Below, in pieces: positions 25,647 to 38,060 of a DNA stretch of 56,038 bases; positions within the stretch are counted from its first letter, which is position 1; each line of letters begins with the position of its first letter. The notes beneath the pieces were generated by a model. It saw nothing but the letters and a program-made list of their open reading frames with translations. It had not been told where the DNA came from and did no database searches. Origin of the DNA: CAYQSU01 sp964420325 (GTDB taxonomy: Bacteria; Pseudomonadota; Alphaproteobacteria; Rhodospirillales; Defluviicoccaceae); the NCBI GenBank assembly GCA_964420325.1, contig CAYQSU010000014.1, positions 1 to 56,038 of the forward strand. Reading direction: 5' to 3'. The translations under genes were made by a program, and so were the position numbers.

Positions 25647-25949
25647 TTCTTTAACGGAATGTGCTTTCTCGGGGGGCTGGGACGGCGTCTTGCGTCCTCC
25701 CGATCGGTTGCCGAACAGGGCCTCTGGCCTGACAAGAAACCGGGGACTGACCGGGTCGACGCATTATTCCTGGCTTTCTGGAAGCGGCGAGTGCGCGGCT
25801 GGCTGACGCCTGCAGCGGGGGAGAGAAGTATGCCTGCATCCGGACCATACGACGTGATGAGGTCACGCGGCGAAACGGCCCGTCCTTGCAACCCGCGAAA
25901 CGGCGTTCCGGCATTGTCTGGAATGGCGGCAACAGAGGGCGGCGGGGAA

Positions 25950-27350
25950 ATGAGTCATGGCCAGGGCGTGACCTCCATCCAGGACCAGTGGCTGAAGATC
26001 AGCGGCCTGTTGCGCGGCGAGATCGGCGAGGCGGCGTATCAGAGCTGGCTCAAACCGATGACCGTCCGGAGCCTTTGCGACGGCCGGATAACGATCTCCG
26101 TTCCGACCCGCTTCATGAGGGACTGGGTGCTGGCCCACTATGCCGATCGGTTGCGAGCCTTGTGGGGCGGCGAGGATCCGACGATCAGCGCCGTCGACAT
26201 CATCGTGCAATCGGAGCGCGCCGGTCTCGGTGCGGCACCGCCCGTCGCCACCGCAGGTCGCTCCCTCCTCGCCAAGACCGTGTGCAGCCCCCAGCCGGCC
26301 AAGCTCGTCGGCGATTTCGTCGACGACATCGGCGCGCCGCTCGACGTGCGCCACACCTTCGACAACTTCGTCGTCGGCAAGCCCAACGAGTTCGCCTATG
26401 CGGCAGCCCGGCGCGTCGCCGCCGCCGAGCGGCCGCCGTTCAACCCGCTGTTCCTTTACGGCGGCGTCGGCCTCGGCAAGACCCACCTTCTGCACGCCAT
26501 CGGCTGGGAGATTCGTCGCCAGACGGCCCACCGGTCCGTCGTCTACCTGTCGGCCGAGAAGTTCATGTACCGCTTCATTCGCGCACTCCGCGAACAAACC
26601 ACGGTCGATTTCAAGGAGCAGTTCCGCTCCGTCGACGTGCTGATGATCGACGACGTGCAGTTCATCAGCGGCAAGGACTCGACCCAGGAGGAGTTCTTCC
26701 ACACCTTCAACGCGCTGGTCGACCAGGGGCGGCAGATCGTGCTCTCGGCGGACAAGTCGCCGAGCGATCTCGAGGGCATCCAGGACCGGCTCAAGTCGCG
26801 CCTGAACTGCGGCCTCGTCGCCGACATCCACGCCACGACCTACGAGCTCCGCCTCGGCATCCTGCAGGCCAAGGCCGAGCACTACGGCGTCGTCATCCCG
26901 CGCAAGGTCATGGAGTTCCTGGCGCACCGCATCACCTCCAACGTCCGCGAGTTGGAAGGCGCGCTCAACCGCGTCGCCGCCCACGCCCAGCTGGTCGGGC
27001 GCGACATCACCCTGGAGACGACCCAGGAGGTGCTGCAGGACCTGCTCAGGGCCAACGATCGCCGGGTGACGATCGAGGACATCCAGAAGCAGGTGGCGGC
27101 GCACTTCAACATCCGCCTGTCCGACATGCATTCGGCCCGCCGTGCCCGTTCGGTCGCCCGCCCTCGCCAGGTCGCCATGTATCTCGCCAAGCAGCTGACG
27201 ACCCGCTCGCTGCCGGAGATCGGCCGCAAGTTCGGCAATCGCGACCACACGACGGTGATGCACGCGGTGCGCAAGGTCGAGGAACTGATGGCGCGCGAGA
27301 ACGGCTTCTGCGAGGACGTCGAGCTGCTCCGCCGGATGCTGGAAAGCTGA
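25950..27350 (+). CDS. dnaA: Chromosomal replication initiator protein DnaA
   Basis: AAA+ initiator that binds and opens oriC. 466 residues from ATG 25950. Domain I (about 1-80: SIQDQWLKISGLLRGEIGEAAYQSWLKPM), a short linker, domain III starting TFDNFVVGKPNEFAYAAARRVA with Walker A GGVGLGKTHLLHAIG and Walker B VDVLMIDDVQFISGK, and domain IV with DIQKQVAAHFNIRLSDM and the DnaA signature GRKFGNRDHTTVMHAVRKVE. GGGGA precedes the ATG. An ATG nine codons upstream lacks a ribosome site. Confidence 0.96.
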   Translation: MSHGQGVTSIQDQWLKISGLLRGEIGEAAYQSWLKPMTVRSLCDGRITISVPTRFMRDWVLAHYADRLRALWGGEDPTISAVDIIVQSERAGLGAAPPVATAGRSLLAKTVCSPQPAKLVGDFVDDIGAPLDVRHTFDNFVVGKPNEFAYAAARRVAAAERPPFNPLFLYGGVGLGKTHLLHAIGWEIRRQTAHRSVVYLSAEKFMYRFIRALREQTTVDFKEQFRSVDVLMIDDVQFISGKDSTQEEFFHTFNALVDQGRQIVLSADKSPSDLEGIQDRLKSRLNCGLVADIHATTYELRLGILQAKAEHYGVVIPRKVMEFLAHRITSNVRELEGALNRVAAHAQLVGRDITLETTQEVLQDLLRANDRRVTIEDIQKQVAAHFNIRLSDMHSARRARSVARPRQVAMYLAKQLTTRSLPEIGRKFGNRDHTTVMHAVRKVEELMARENGFCEDVELLRRMLES

Positions 27351-27413
27351 GGCGACGGCCACCAGGCGGCGGCGCCGCGCGCACAGGAAATCGCTTCGCA
27401 TCGCAGAGGCCTC

Positions 27414-27422
27414 TGGTATACT
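27414..27422 (+). promoter_or_regulatory. Extended -10 promoter upstream of dnaN
   Basis: TGGTATACT (27414-27422) is an extended -10 element (TGn-TATACT) in the 208-base gap between dnaA and dnaN. The -35 position (CTTCGC) is poor, as is usual for extended -10 promoters. It would allow dnaN-recF expression independent of dnaA. Confidence 0.6.
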
Positions 27423-27558
27423 GCGACCGTTCTTTGAGGACATCCGGCCGCCCGTCCCGTCTTGCCCCAAGGCTCCTGAGCTTGCAGCGCCCTGTCGGCG
27501 GGCGAAGGACATCCCGTCCCGGCCGGAGGCTTTGGCGTGATTCGGATGTTTGAATGCC

Positions 27559-28677
27559 ATGAAGCTGGACATCGAACGGGCAGCGCTCCTTAGGACCCTC
27601 GGGCATGTGCAAAGCGTCGTCGAACGGCGCAACACCATCCCGATCCTCAGCAACGTCAAGCTGGAGGTGGCGGACGACGAGCTGCGGCTGTCGGCCACCG
27701 ACATGGATCTCGAGATCATCGAGGGCGTGAAGGCGAACGTCGCAATGGCCGGCGCCACCACCGTGCCGGCGCATACCTTTCACGACATCGTCCGCAAGCT
27801 GCCCGAGGGCGCGGACGTCGAGCTCGACAACGCCGGCAGCGCCGACACGCTGCACATGCGGTGCGGCCGGTCGCGGTTCACCCTTCCGTGCCTGCCGGTT
27901 TCCGACTTCCCGGTGATGACCGGCGGCGACCTGCCCTGCCTGTTCGCCCTTGCCGCGGGGGAACTGCGCAGCCTCATCGATCGCACGCGGTTCGCCATCT
28001 CGACCGAGGAGACGCGGTACTATCTCAACGGCATCTACCTGCACGCCGCCATCCACGCCGGCGTCGACGTGCTGCGCGCGGTCGCCACCGACGGCCATCG
28101 CCTCGCCAGCGTCGAGATGCCGCTGCCCGAGGGTGCCGCCGGCATGCCCGGCGTGATCGTCCCGCGCAAGACGGTGGCCGAGTTGAGGCGGCTGGTGGAG
28201 GAGACAGCCAACGACGTGCGCGTCGCCCTGTCGGCGACCAAGGTGCGCTTCGCCTGCGGCGCGGCGGTCCTCACCTCGAAGCTGATCGACGGCACCTTTC
28301 CCGACTACGAACGGGTCATCCCGGTCGGCAACGACAAGCAGCTCGACGTCGACTGCAAGGCGTTCGCCGCCGCCGTCGACCGCGTCTCGGCGATCTCCAG
28401 CGAGAAGTCGCGGGCGGTCAAGCTGGCGGTCGCCAACGGCACCCTGGTGCTGTCGGCGAGCAGCCCGCAGTACGGCAGCGCGGTCGAGGAGCTGGAGGTG
28501 CACTACGAGGACGATCCGTTGGAGATCGGCTTCAATTCCCGATATCTGCTCGACATCACGCAGCAGATCGAGGGCGAGAACGCACGCTTCTCGTTGGGCG
28601 ATTCGTCCTCGCCGACGATCCTTCGCGAGGTCGGCGACGCCAGCGCCACGTACGTTCTGATGCCGATGCGCGTGTGA
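27559..28677 (+). CDS. dnaN: DNA polymerase III beta sliding clamp
   Basis: Ring-shaped processivity clamp, 372 residues from ATG 27559. Three clamp domains are recognisable: N-terminal MKLDIERAALLRTLGHVQSVVERRNTIPILSNV, middle LIDRTRFAISTEETRYYLNGIYLH and VATDGHRLAS, and C-terminal LIDGTFPDYERVIP, SSEKSRAVKL and the final TYVLMPMRV that forms part of the peptide-binding pocket. A TTG three codons earlier is in frame but not needed. Confidence 0.97.
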   Translation: MKLDIERAALLRTLGHVQSVVERRNTIPILSNVKLEVADDELRLSATDMDLEIIEGVKANVAMAGATTVPAHTFHDIVRKLPEGADVELDNAGSADTLHMRCGRSRFTLPCLPVSDFPVMTGGDLPCLFALAAGELRSLIDRTRFAISTEETRYYLNGIYLHAAIHAGVDVLRAVATDGHRLASVEMPLPEGAAGMPGVIVPRKTVAELRRLVEETANDVRVALSATKVRFACGAAVLTSKLIDGTFPDYERVIPVGNDKQLDVDCKAFAAAVDRVSAISSEKSRAVKLAVANGTLVLSASSPQYGSAVEELEVHYEDDPLEIGFNSRYLLDITQQIEGENARFSLGDSSSPTILREVGDASATYVLMPMRV

Positions 28678-28771
28678 GGAGGCGCGGCCGGAACGAGCTA
28701 CGGGTTTGACGATCATCGATCATCTCGCCGATCCACGGAGGGGCCTCGCTGCCGGCCGGGGTGGCGTTTCG

Positions 28772-29902
28772 GTGCGCCGGCTGACGCTCACCGACTTCCG
28801 CTGCTTCCGCTTCCAGAGGCTCGAGGTCGGGCCTGAGCCGGTGGTGCTGACCGGACCCAACGGTGCCGGCAAGACCACGGTTCTCGAGGCGCTGTCGTTC
28901 CTGGCGCCCGGTCGCGGGCTCAAGCGCGCGCGCCTCGACGAGGTCGAGCGGCGCGACGACGACCGTGCCGCCGCCGACGTGTGGGCGGTCGCTGCAGAGC
29001 TCAAGACGCCGACCGGCGTGGCCGAGATCGGCACCGGCCGGGATGCCAGCGGCAGCGGACGCGATCGACGCGTCGTCCGCATCAACGGCCAGGCCGCCCG
29101 CAGCCAGGCCGCGCTCACCGAGGTGCTGGCCGTGGTATGGCTGACCCCGGAGATGGACCGGCTGTTCCTCGACGCCTCGTCGGCACGGCGGCGGTTTCTC
29201 GACCGTCTCGTGTTCGGCGTCGATCCGACCCATGCCGAACGGGTCGGGGGGTACGAGCGGGCGATGCGGGAGCGCGCCCGGCTGTTGCGCCAGAACCGCG
29301 CCGATCCGGCGTGGCTCGACGCGCTCGAGGACAGAATGGCCTGCCACGGCGTGGCGATCGCGGCCGCCCGCCGCGCGGTGGTCGGCCGGCTGGCCCGCTT
29401 CTCGGGCGAGGACGCGCTGCCGTTTCCCGGGGCCGAACTGTGCGTCGACGGGCTGGTCGAATCGTGGCTGGAGACGGACCCGGCGCTCGCCGTCGAGGAT
29501 CGGCTGCGCACGCGCCTCAGGGCATCGCGTCAGGTCGACGCCGAGACCGGAACCACCCGCGCCGGTCCGCACCGCACGGATCTGGTGGTGCACCATCGGC
29601 GAACCGGCCGGCCGGCATCCACCTGCTCGACAGGCGAGCAGAAGAGCCTTCTGGTCGCGATCGTTCTTGCCGCCGCCCGCATGCTCGCCGAGGACCGTGG
29701 GCTCCTGCCCCTGATCCTGCTCGACGAGGTGGCGGCCCATCTCGATGCCGGTCACCGCTCGGCGCTGTTCGACCTCGCCACCGCCACCGGGGCGCAGGCG
29801 TGGTACACCGGCACCGAGCGCGCCCTGTTCCAGGGTCTGAGGGGGCGGGCTCAGATGCTCGCCGTCGAGGGTGCGGCGATCGCGCCCCATGGCGGTGACT
29901 GA
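28772..29902 (+). CDS. recF: DNA replication and repair protein RecF
   Basis: SMC-like ATPase that helps load RecA at gaps. From GTG 28772, 376 residues begin with the family's RRLTLTDFRCFRFQRLE. Walker A is VVLTGPNGAGKTTVLEALSFL; DRLFLDASSARRRFLDRLVF, the signature STGEQKSLLVAIVLAAARM and Walker B LILLDEVAAHLDAGHR follow. An in-frame TTG at 28706 would add 22 unconserved residues. It sits in the classical dnaA-dnaN-recF-gyrB order. Confidence 0.93.
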   Translation: MRRLTLTDFRCFRFQRLEVGPEPVVLTGPNGAGKTTVLEALSFLAPGRGLKRARLDEVERRDDDRAAADVWAVAAELKTPTGVAEIGTGRDASGSGRDRRVVRINGQAARSQAALTEVLAVVWLTPEMDRLFLDASSARRRFLDRLVFGVDPTHAERVGGYERAMRERARLLRQNRADPAWLDALEDRMACHGVAIAAARRAVVGRLARFSGEDALPFPGAELCVDGLVESWLETDPALAVEDRLRTRLRASRQVDAETGTTRAGPHRTDLVVHHRRTGRPASTCSTGEQKSLLVAIVLAAARMLAEDRGLLPLILLDEVAAHLDAGHRSALFDLATATGAQAWYTGTERALFQGLRGRAQMLAVEGAAIAPHGGD

Positions 29903-29929
29903 GGCTCAACGGGAGGGTTCGCTGACGCC

Positions 29930-32383
<2,454 letters not shown>

Positions 32384-32422
32384 GCCTGCGGCTTCGTCGC
32401 CGCCATCGCACGGGGGCTCCCG

Positions 32423-32866
32423 TCAGGGGCGCGCCAAAAGCAGGCCCAGGAGCCGCGTCCGTTCGCGGTTGACGATCGGCAGGAAGTGGGCGCGGCGTCG
32501 ATCCCAGGCCCCTTCTCGGGCCTCGGCCTCGGACCCCTGCGAAAGCGCGAGCGTATCGATCGCCCGGCCGGCCTCTCGCGCCTCGGTCACCTTGCGCGCG
32601 AGGTCGGATGCGATCTCGCAGATGGGCGTGCCGACGTCCGGCTGGAACTGGGCCAGGGCGATCAGCCAGCCCTGGATCTCCGCCGGCGAGAAGCCGTGAG
32701 CCTCGTGCCGCCGCCAGGCGCCGAGCAGGGCCTCGGCGATCCGCTGCTTCGGATACGGAAGCTCGCTCTCGTCGCGCACTTCCAAGGGCCCCAGCTTCAG
32801 CGCCGCGAGCAGACGGCCGTAGGCGGTCAGGATCTCCTTGATCTCATCGTCATCAGCGCGCGACAT
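32423..32866 (-). CDS. Unrecognised small, largely helical protein
   Basis: 147 residues, soluble, no signal peptide or membrane helix, rich in charged residues and likely alpha-helical (DEIKEILTAYGRLLAALKLG; PYPKQRIAEALLGAWRRHEAHG; ICEIASDLARKVTEAREAG). I recognise no motif. It begins with ATG 32866, is convergent with gyrB and lies 44 bases downstream of the single-domain response regulator on the same strand. Co-transcription with that regulator is possible but gives no firm clue to function. Confidence 0.6.
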   Translation of the reverse strand: MSRADDDEIKEILTAYGRLLAALKLGPLEVRDESELPYPKQRIAEALLGAWRRHEAHGFSPAEIQGWLIALAQFQPDVGTPICEIASDLARKVTEAREAGRAIDTLALSQGSEAEAREGAWDRRRAHFLPIVNRERTRLLGLLLARP

Positions 32867-32910
32867 CGCCCTCGCTTCTCCCTCATCGGGTGCCGGTCCC
32901 GCTCAGGCGA

Positions 32911-33291
32911 TCATGCCACCTTCGCCCTCCCCTGTCGCGCCCGGGCGCGCCGAAGGGCCCCGAAAAGGACCTCGTCGTCGAACGGCTTCTCCAGCACCTC
33001 GTACGCGCCTCCACCGACGCTACGCCCTTCCCGTGCCGAGTCCCGGTCCCCGGTCATCAGCACCACCGGGATGACGATCTTGCGTGTCCTCAGCGCGTCG
33101 AGCACGCCGAAGGCGCTGGTGTCCCCGAGCCGGATGTCGATCAGCAGACAGGGGTCCGCGCAGGGGTGCACGGATGCCAGGAACTGGCGGCCGGACGCGA
33201 AGCTCTCGACCTCGCAGTCGGCGGCACTCAGGAGTTCGGAGACGGACTCGCGGACAGCGGGGTCGTCTTCGACGACGAACACGTGCTGCAT
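32911..33291 (-). CDS. Single-domain response regulator (receiver only)
   Basis: 126 residues forming one CheY-like receiver domain with no output domain. The acidic pair is at D9/D10 (FVVEDDPAV), the phosphoacceptor at D52 (LLIDIRLGD), the Thr in VVLMTGDRD, and the lysine in VLEKPFDDEVLFGAL. The PALMTGD-like and LEKPF stretches resemble FixJ/NtrC-type receivers. No sensor kinase is adjacent, so its partner is elsewhere. An AT-richer region lies upstream of its ATG. Confidence 0.9.
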   Translation of the reverse strand: MQHVFVVEDDPAVRESVSELLSAADCEVESFASGRQFLASVHPCADPCLLIDIRLGDTSAFGVLDALRTRKIVIPVVLMTGDRDSAREGRSVGGGAYEVLEKPFDDEVLFGALRRARARQGRAKVA

Positions 33292-33432
33292 TTTCCGGCC
33301 TTACGGCTGCAATTGCGCAATCCAACGCTGGAGAGTTTCGCTCTGCGACATAACAATCATAGGTTAAGTGCGCAGCCCTGAGAATCCGCGCTTCTACGTA
33401 CCCGAAGCGCCCGGCACCGGCGCTGACCGGTC

Positions 33433-34083
33433 TCAGGTCCAGGGCGAAGAGAGCGGCAGCGGCGTCGGCTCGCTGTCGTCGCGCGCGGGCTCCGGGCGCC
33501 AGCGCACCGCGCACAGCCGCTCCTTGACCCCGGGACACGAGGCACGCTCGACCAGGCCGTACTCGTAGGCGACGACGGTCAGCGCGCCGCGGGCGACGTC
33601 GAGAAGCTCGCCCGCCCGCAACAGATGGTCCGGATTGCGCGGGCGGCTGTAGCGCTCGTTGCCGCGGGCGAAGGTGTCGTAGATCAGCACGCCGTCGTCC
33701 TCGAGAGCGGCGATGAGGTGCGGAAACAGCGGCCTGAACAGGTAGTTGACGACGATCACGGCGGCGAACCGGCGCTCCGGCAGGGGCCACCGGCGGCCCG
33801 CCTCCAGGTCGAACTCGATGACCTCGGCGCGCGGGTCCGCGGCCAGGTCGAGGGCGGCGCCGACGTCGCGGTCGATCAGCACGACGGGATGGCCGCGATC
33901 GAGCATGTACCGGGCGTGACGGCCGTTGCCGCACGCGACATCGAGCACCGGACCGCCGGGCGGGACCAGATGAGCGAACCGCACCACCCAGGGCTCGGGC
34001 TCGACGATGCCGAGATGGCCCGTGCCGTGGCCAGCGCCCTCGGCTCGGGCAGCGGCGGACGCGGTCGCTTGGTGGGCGGTCAT
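33433..34083 (-). CDS. Class I SAM-dependent methyltransferase
   Basis: 216 residues. The nucleotide-binding core shows motif I GGPVLDVACGNGRHARYMLDRG, the acidic residue ending the second strand (VVLIDRDVGAALDLAA), and FAAVIVVNYLFRPLFPHLIAALEDDGVLIYDTFARGNE as the post-I to II region. This pattern is that of the TehB/UbiE-like methyltransferase_25 group. The substrate cannot be predicted. The ATG at 34083 is divergent from the TPR-like gene, with about 200 bases between. Confidence 0.85.
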   Translation of the reverse strand: MTAHQATASAAARAEGAGHGTGHLGIVEPEPWVVRFAHLVPPGGPVLDVACGNGRHARYMLDRGHPVVLIDRDVGAALDLAADPRAEVIEFDLEAGRRWPLPERRFAAVIVVNYLFRPLFPHLIAALEDDGVLIYDTFARGNERYSRPRNPDHLLRAGELLDVARGALTVVAYEYGLVERASCPGVKERLCAVRWRPEPARDDSEPTPLPLSSPWT

Positions 34084-34281
34084 GGTGCCGGCTCCCTCTC
34101 CCGTCGGTCCTCCGTCATTCGAGCCGCTGCAACGCCGTCGGTCAAGGTTGCAGCGGCCGGCCCCCCCCATATACGTTCCAGTTTTGAGGGAATGTTCACG
34201 GCCCGCGGCGTATGGCTTCGGCGTCTTTGCGCCGCGAGCTTCGGAAGGACCCCCGCCTTGGCCCAGGAGCACCAGGAAGCG

Positions 34282-36084
34282 ATGGCGACGACGGCCGACG
34301 CCGGTGGCGGCGGGCTTCTGGCGCTGATCGAAACGGAGATCTTTCGTGCCTTCGGTCTCTGGGGCCTGGTCGCCCTCGGACTGATCGCGCTCCTGCTCCT
34401 GGCGTGGTGGCTGTGGACCCGCTCCCAGGCCCGCCGCCGCTCGGCAACGCCTGTCGAGCCAACCCTGCGGAAGGCCCTGCCGGTGGCCACCGGCGGCGGT
34501 TTCGCCGTCGCCGTCGCCGACCTCGACGGAGACCGGGGCGGCACCCTGAAGCGGCGCCTGGTCGAGGCGTTGACGGCCGACGGGGGCGTCCAGCTGCTGG
34601 ACGTGGGGCCGTCGGCGAGCCGCGCGACAGAGGAGGTCCTCGCCGCGACCGGCGCGCAGGCGCTGGTCCGGGGCACGATCGCGAGCGAGGACGGCAGGGC
34701 GGCATCGACGCTGACCTGGACCGGCACCGAGACCGCCCACGACGGCGGCCGCTGGCGGCCGGCGGAGGCGCTCGATCTCGCTGCCCGTTCCCACGGCCAG
34801 CTCATCGACGGTCTCCGCCTCCTCGCGCTGGTCCGCTCGGCCGAAGGCGAAGGCGGCGACGGCGCGGTCACGGCCGGCCGTCTCGCCGATGCCATCGCCC
34901 TGGTTCGGCGGCAGCTCGAGGCCGCGGGGGCGGACCCCGAGCCGGCCGGTGCGAGCACGGCCGCCACTTGGCGCATCCTCGGCGATGCCTTCAGGTTTCA
35001 GGGCGAGCTGAGTGGACGCAACGCGCCACTGGTGGAGGCGGCGGCGGCCTACGAGACGGCACTCGAAGCCGTCGACCGGATCCGCGAGCCACTGTACTGG
35101 GCCCGCATCCAGAGCGAACTCGGGAAGACCTTCGCCCGGCTCGGCGCCCGCGAGGGCGAGGCGGCGCGGTTCCGCCAAGCGGCTTCGGCCTTCCGCGCTG
35201 CCCTCGACTCGTGGAGCGACGACGAGGCACCGCTGGAACGGGCGATGACCCAGGCGAGCCTCGCCGACGCGCTGCTGCGCCTGGGCGAGCGGGAGACCGC
35301 GAGCGACCGCCTCGGCGAGGCCGTCGAGACCTACGGGGCGGCGTTGCGGGTGCTGAGCCCGGAGCGGCTTCCCCTCGCCTGGGCCCGCGCCCACAACAAT
35401 CTCGGCCTGGCGCTGTGGCGGCTCGGCGCCCGCGAAGGCGACCTCGACCGTCTCGAAGCCGCGGACCGGGCGTTCCGGGCGGCGCTGGAGGTCTACGAGC
35501 ACGAGCCGTTGGCGACGGCCGAGCGCGCGATGGCGAGGAACAACCTCGGCGCGGTGCTGGCGAGCCTCGGCGAGCACGACGAGGGAAACGAGCGCGCAAG
35601 CGAGGCGGTGGCGCTGCTGCGCTCGGCGCTCGACCTGCTCGACCGCGGCCGCGATCCGCTCAACTGGGCGATGACCCAGCACAGTCTGGGCCAAGCCCTG
35701 CAGATTCTCGGCGAACGCACGGGAGGGATCGCCTGCCTGGAGGAGGCCGTCGCCGCACACCGGAGCGCCCTCGCCGAGCTGTCCCGTGATCGCACGCCGC
35801 TTCGCTGGGCGGCCGCCCAGGGCAGCCTGAGCCTGGCCTTGTCGGCGCTCGGCGAGCGCCAACGCGACGCCCGCCGACTGTCGGAGGCGGTCGAGGCCAT
35901 CGCCGATGCGATCGACGTGTTCGGCGAGTCGGGTCTCGATCCCTACCGCGCCGACCTCTCGCGGAAGCTCGGCATCGTCAAGGAGCGGATCCTGGCGATC
36001 CGGGACGGCGGCAGAGAGGCCGTCCACGACGCCACGGCGCCAAGCCGGGCCCGCCCGGAACGGCATCACCCGGAACGGTCCTGA
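34282..36084 (+). CDS. Membrane-anchored TPR-like repeat protein
   Basis: 600 residues from ATG 34282, which has AGGAAGCG just upstream; an ATG at 34192 would add 30 residues but its GAGGG abuts the start. One hydrophobic helix near residues 20-44 (LWGLVALGLIALLLLAWWLW), then an alpha/beta segment (FAVAVADLDGD...ALVRGTIAS) like the N-terminal domain seen in TolB-like repeat proteins. From about residue 230 six repeats of roughly 50 residues recur, each with PLxWAxxQxxLGxAL and LGER. The soluble part probably serves protein-protein contacts. Function unknown. Confidence 0.77.
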   Translation: MATTADAGGGGLLALIETEIFRAFGLWGLVALGLIALLLLAWWLWTRSQARRRSATPVEPTLRKALPVATGGGFAVAVADLDGDRGGTLKRRLVEALTADGGVQLLDVGPSASRATEEVLAATGAQALVRGTIASEDGRAASTLTWTGTETAHDGGRWRPAEALDLAARSHGQLIDGLRLLALVRSAEGEGGDGAVTAGRLADAIALVRRQLEAAGADPEPAGASTAATWRILGDAFRFQGELSGRNAPLVEAAAAYETALEAVDRIREPLYWARIQSELGKTFARLGAREGEAARFRQAASAFRAALDSWSDDEAPLERAMTQASLADALLRLGERETASDRLGEAVETYGAALRVLSPERLPLAWARAHNNLGLALWRLGAREGDLDRLEAADRAFRAALEVYEHEPLATAERAMARNNLGAVLASLGEHDEGNERASEAVALLRSALDLLDRGRDPLNWAMTQHSLGQALQILGERTGGIACLEEAVAAHRSALAELSRDRTPLRWAAAQGSLSLALSALGERQRDARRLSEAVEAIADAIDVFGESGLDPYRADLSRKLGIVKERILAIRDGGREAVHDATAPSRARPERHHPERS

Positions 36085-36129
36085 CCGCACCGCCCGTGCC
36101 GGCATCGCGGTCCCGCTCGCTCTCCGGCG

Positions 36130-36891
<762 letters not shown>

Positions 36892-36906
36892 GCCGTTTCT
36901 CTCCCT

Positions 36907-38058
36907 TCAGGTTCTTCGCACGCCGGTCTCCAGGCGGCGCTCGAGGTACAGGCTGTAGCGCGACATGAAGAAGCAGAACGCCCAGTAGATGAGCGCCGCG
37001 AACAGATAGCTCTCGACGTAGAAGGGCCGCCACGGCGGATCGGTCAGCGCCGTCTTCGCCGTCGACAGGAGGTCGAACAGGCCGATGATGATGACCAGCG
37101 AAGTGTCCTTGAACATGCTGATGAACTGGTTGACGATCGGCGGGATCGCCACCTTCAGCGCCTGCGGCAGGATGATCAGGAGGGTCTTCTTCCAGTAGGA
37201 CAGGCCGAGGGCGTCGGCGGCCTCGTACTGGCCGCGCGGGACCGACTGCAGGCCGCCGCGGACGGCTTCCGCCAGGTAGGCGGCGGTGAACAGGATGATC
37301 CCGACCTGCGCCCGCAGCAGCTTGTCGATGGTCACGCCTACAGGGAGAAACAGCGGAAACATCACGGACGCCATGAACAGGACGCTGATCAGCGGCACGC
37401 CGCGGATGAGTTCGATGAAGCCGACACAGAGCGCACGGATCGCGGGCAGGTTCGAGCGCCGTCCGAGTGCGAGCAGGATCGACAGCGGAAACGAGCAGAC
37501 GATGCCGATCACCGCCAGGATCAGCGTCAAGGGAATGCCGCCCCAGCGGCTGTTCTCGACGAAGGTGAGGCCGAGAACGCCGCCCCACATCAGGACGCCG
37601 CAGGCGGCGAACACCGCCGCCCACAGCACGACCAGCCACGCCCGCCAGAACGGCGGATAGCAGGAGACGACGAGCGCGCCGATGAAGATGGCGGTGGCCA
37701 GAACCGGCCGCCAGTGCTCGTCGTAGGGGTAGAGGCCGAACAGGATGAAGCGGTGCTTGGTCTCGATGAACGCCCAGCACGCCCCCGCGGCGGCCCGGCA
37801 GAGCTGTGGATCGTCGCCGGACCACACCGGATCGATCAGCGCCCAGGCGACGAGCGGCGGCACCGTCTCCCACAGCACCCAGAGGCAGAGGAGGGTGAGA
37901 AGGGCGTTGGGGACGTTGTTGAACAGGTGCCTGCGGGGCCAGCCAAGGACGACGTCCGCGATGCCGAGCGGCCGCCTGGTCGGCAGCCGGGCCGCGCCGC
38001 CGGCGGCCCGCCGATCCTCGGCCGTGGAACTCCGCCGGGGCACGTTCGGGCGATCCAT
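36907..38058 (-). CDS. aapM: General L-amino acid ABC transporter permease AapM
   Basis: 383-residue inner-membrane permease with about eight predicted helices. The extended N-terminal half with several helices before the permease core is typical of Aap/Bzt systems. The core shows GGIPLTLILAVIGIVCSFPLSILLALGRRS, the HAAPE-like ELIRGVPLISVLFM, AYLAEAVRGGLQSVPRGQYEAADALGLSYW (EAA loop contacting the ATPase) and VNQFISMFKDTSLV. Its start lies two bases from the aapQ stop. Confidence 0.92.
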   Translation of the reverse strand: MDRPNVPRRSSTAEDRRAAGGAARLPTRRPLGIADVVLGWPRRHLFNNVPNALLTLLCLWVLWETVPPLVAWALIDPVWSGDDPQLCRAAAGACWAFIETKHRFILFGLYPYDEHWRPVLATAIFIGALVVSCYPPFWRAWLVVLWAAVFAACGVLMWGGVLGLTFVENSRWGGIPLTLILAVIGIVCSFPLSILLALGRRSNLPAIRALCVGFIELIRGVPLISVLFMASVMFPLFLPVGVTIDKLLRAQVGIILFTAAYLAEAVRGGLQSVPRGQYEAADALGLSYWKKTLLIILPQALKVAIPPIVNQFISMFKDTSLVIIIGLFDLLSTAKTALTDPPWRPFYVESYLFAALIYWAFCFFMSRYSLYLERRLETGVRRT

Positions 38059-38060
38059 CG

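Larger units (their letters stand above)
25256..25949. other. rpsT-dnaA intergenic region (about 700 bases)
   Basis: No gene seen. It holds a weak terminator candidate (25369-25396), an AT-richer stretch (about 25540-25660) with a promoter and palindrome, and about 300 bases of leader before dnaA. The open frame continues upstream of dnaA from about 25659 but shows no DnaA homology. By eye I found no TTATNCACA-type DnaA boxes, so I do not call it oriC. Confidence 0.6.

Noticed and set aside
25256..25949. oriC at the rpsT-dnaA gap
   Set aside because: The location is attractive, but no DnaA 9-mers or clear AT-rich unwinding region were seen by eye, and many alphaproteobacteria place oriC away from dnaA.
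25863..27761. Long open frame on the minus strand opposite dnaA
   Set aside because: It is antisense to well-conserved DnaA and dnaN and shows no recognisable motif.
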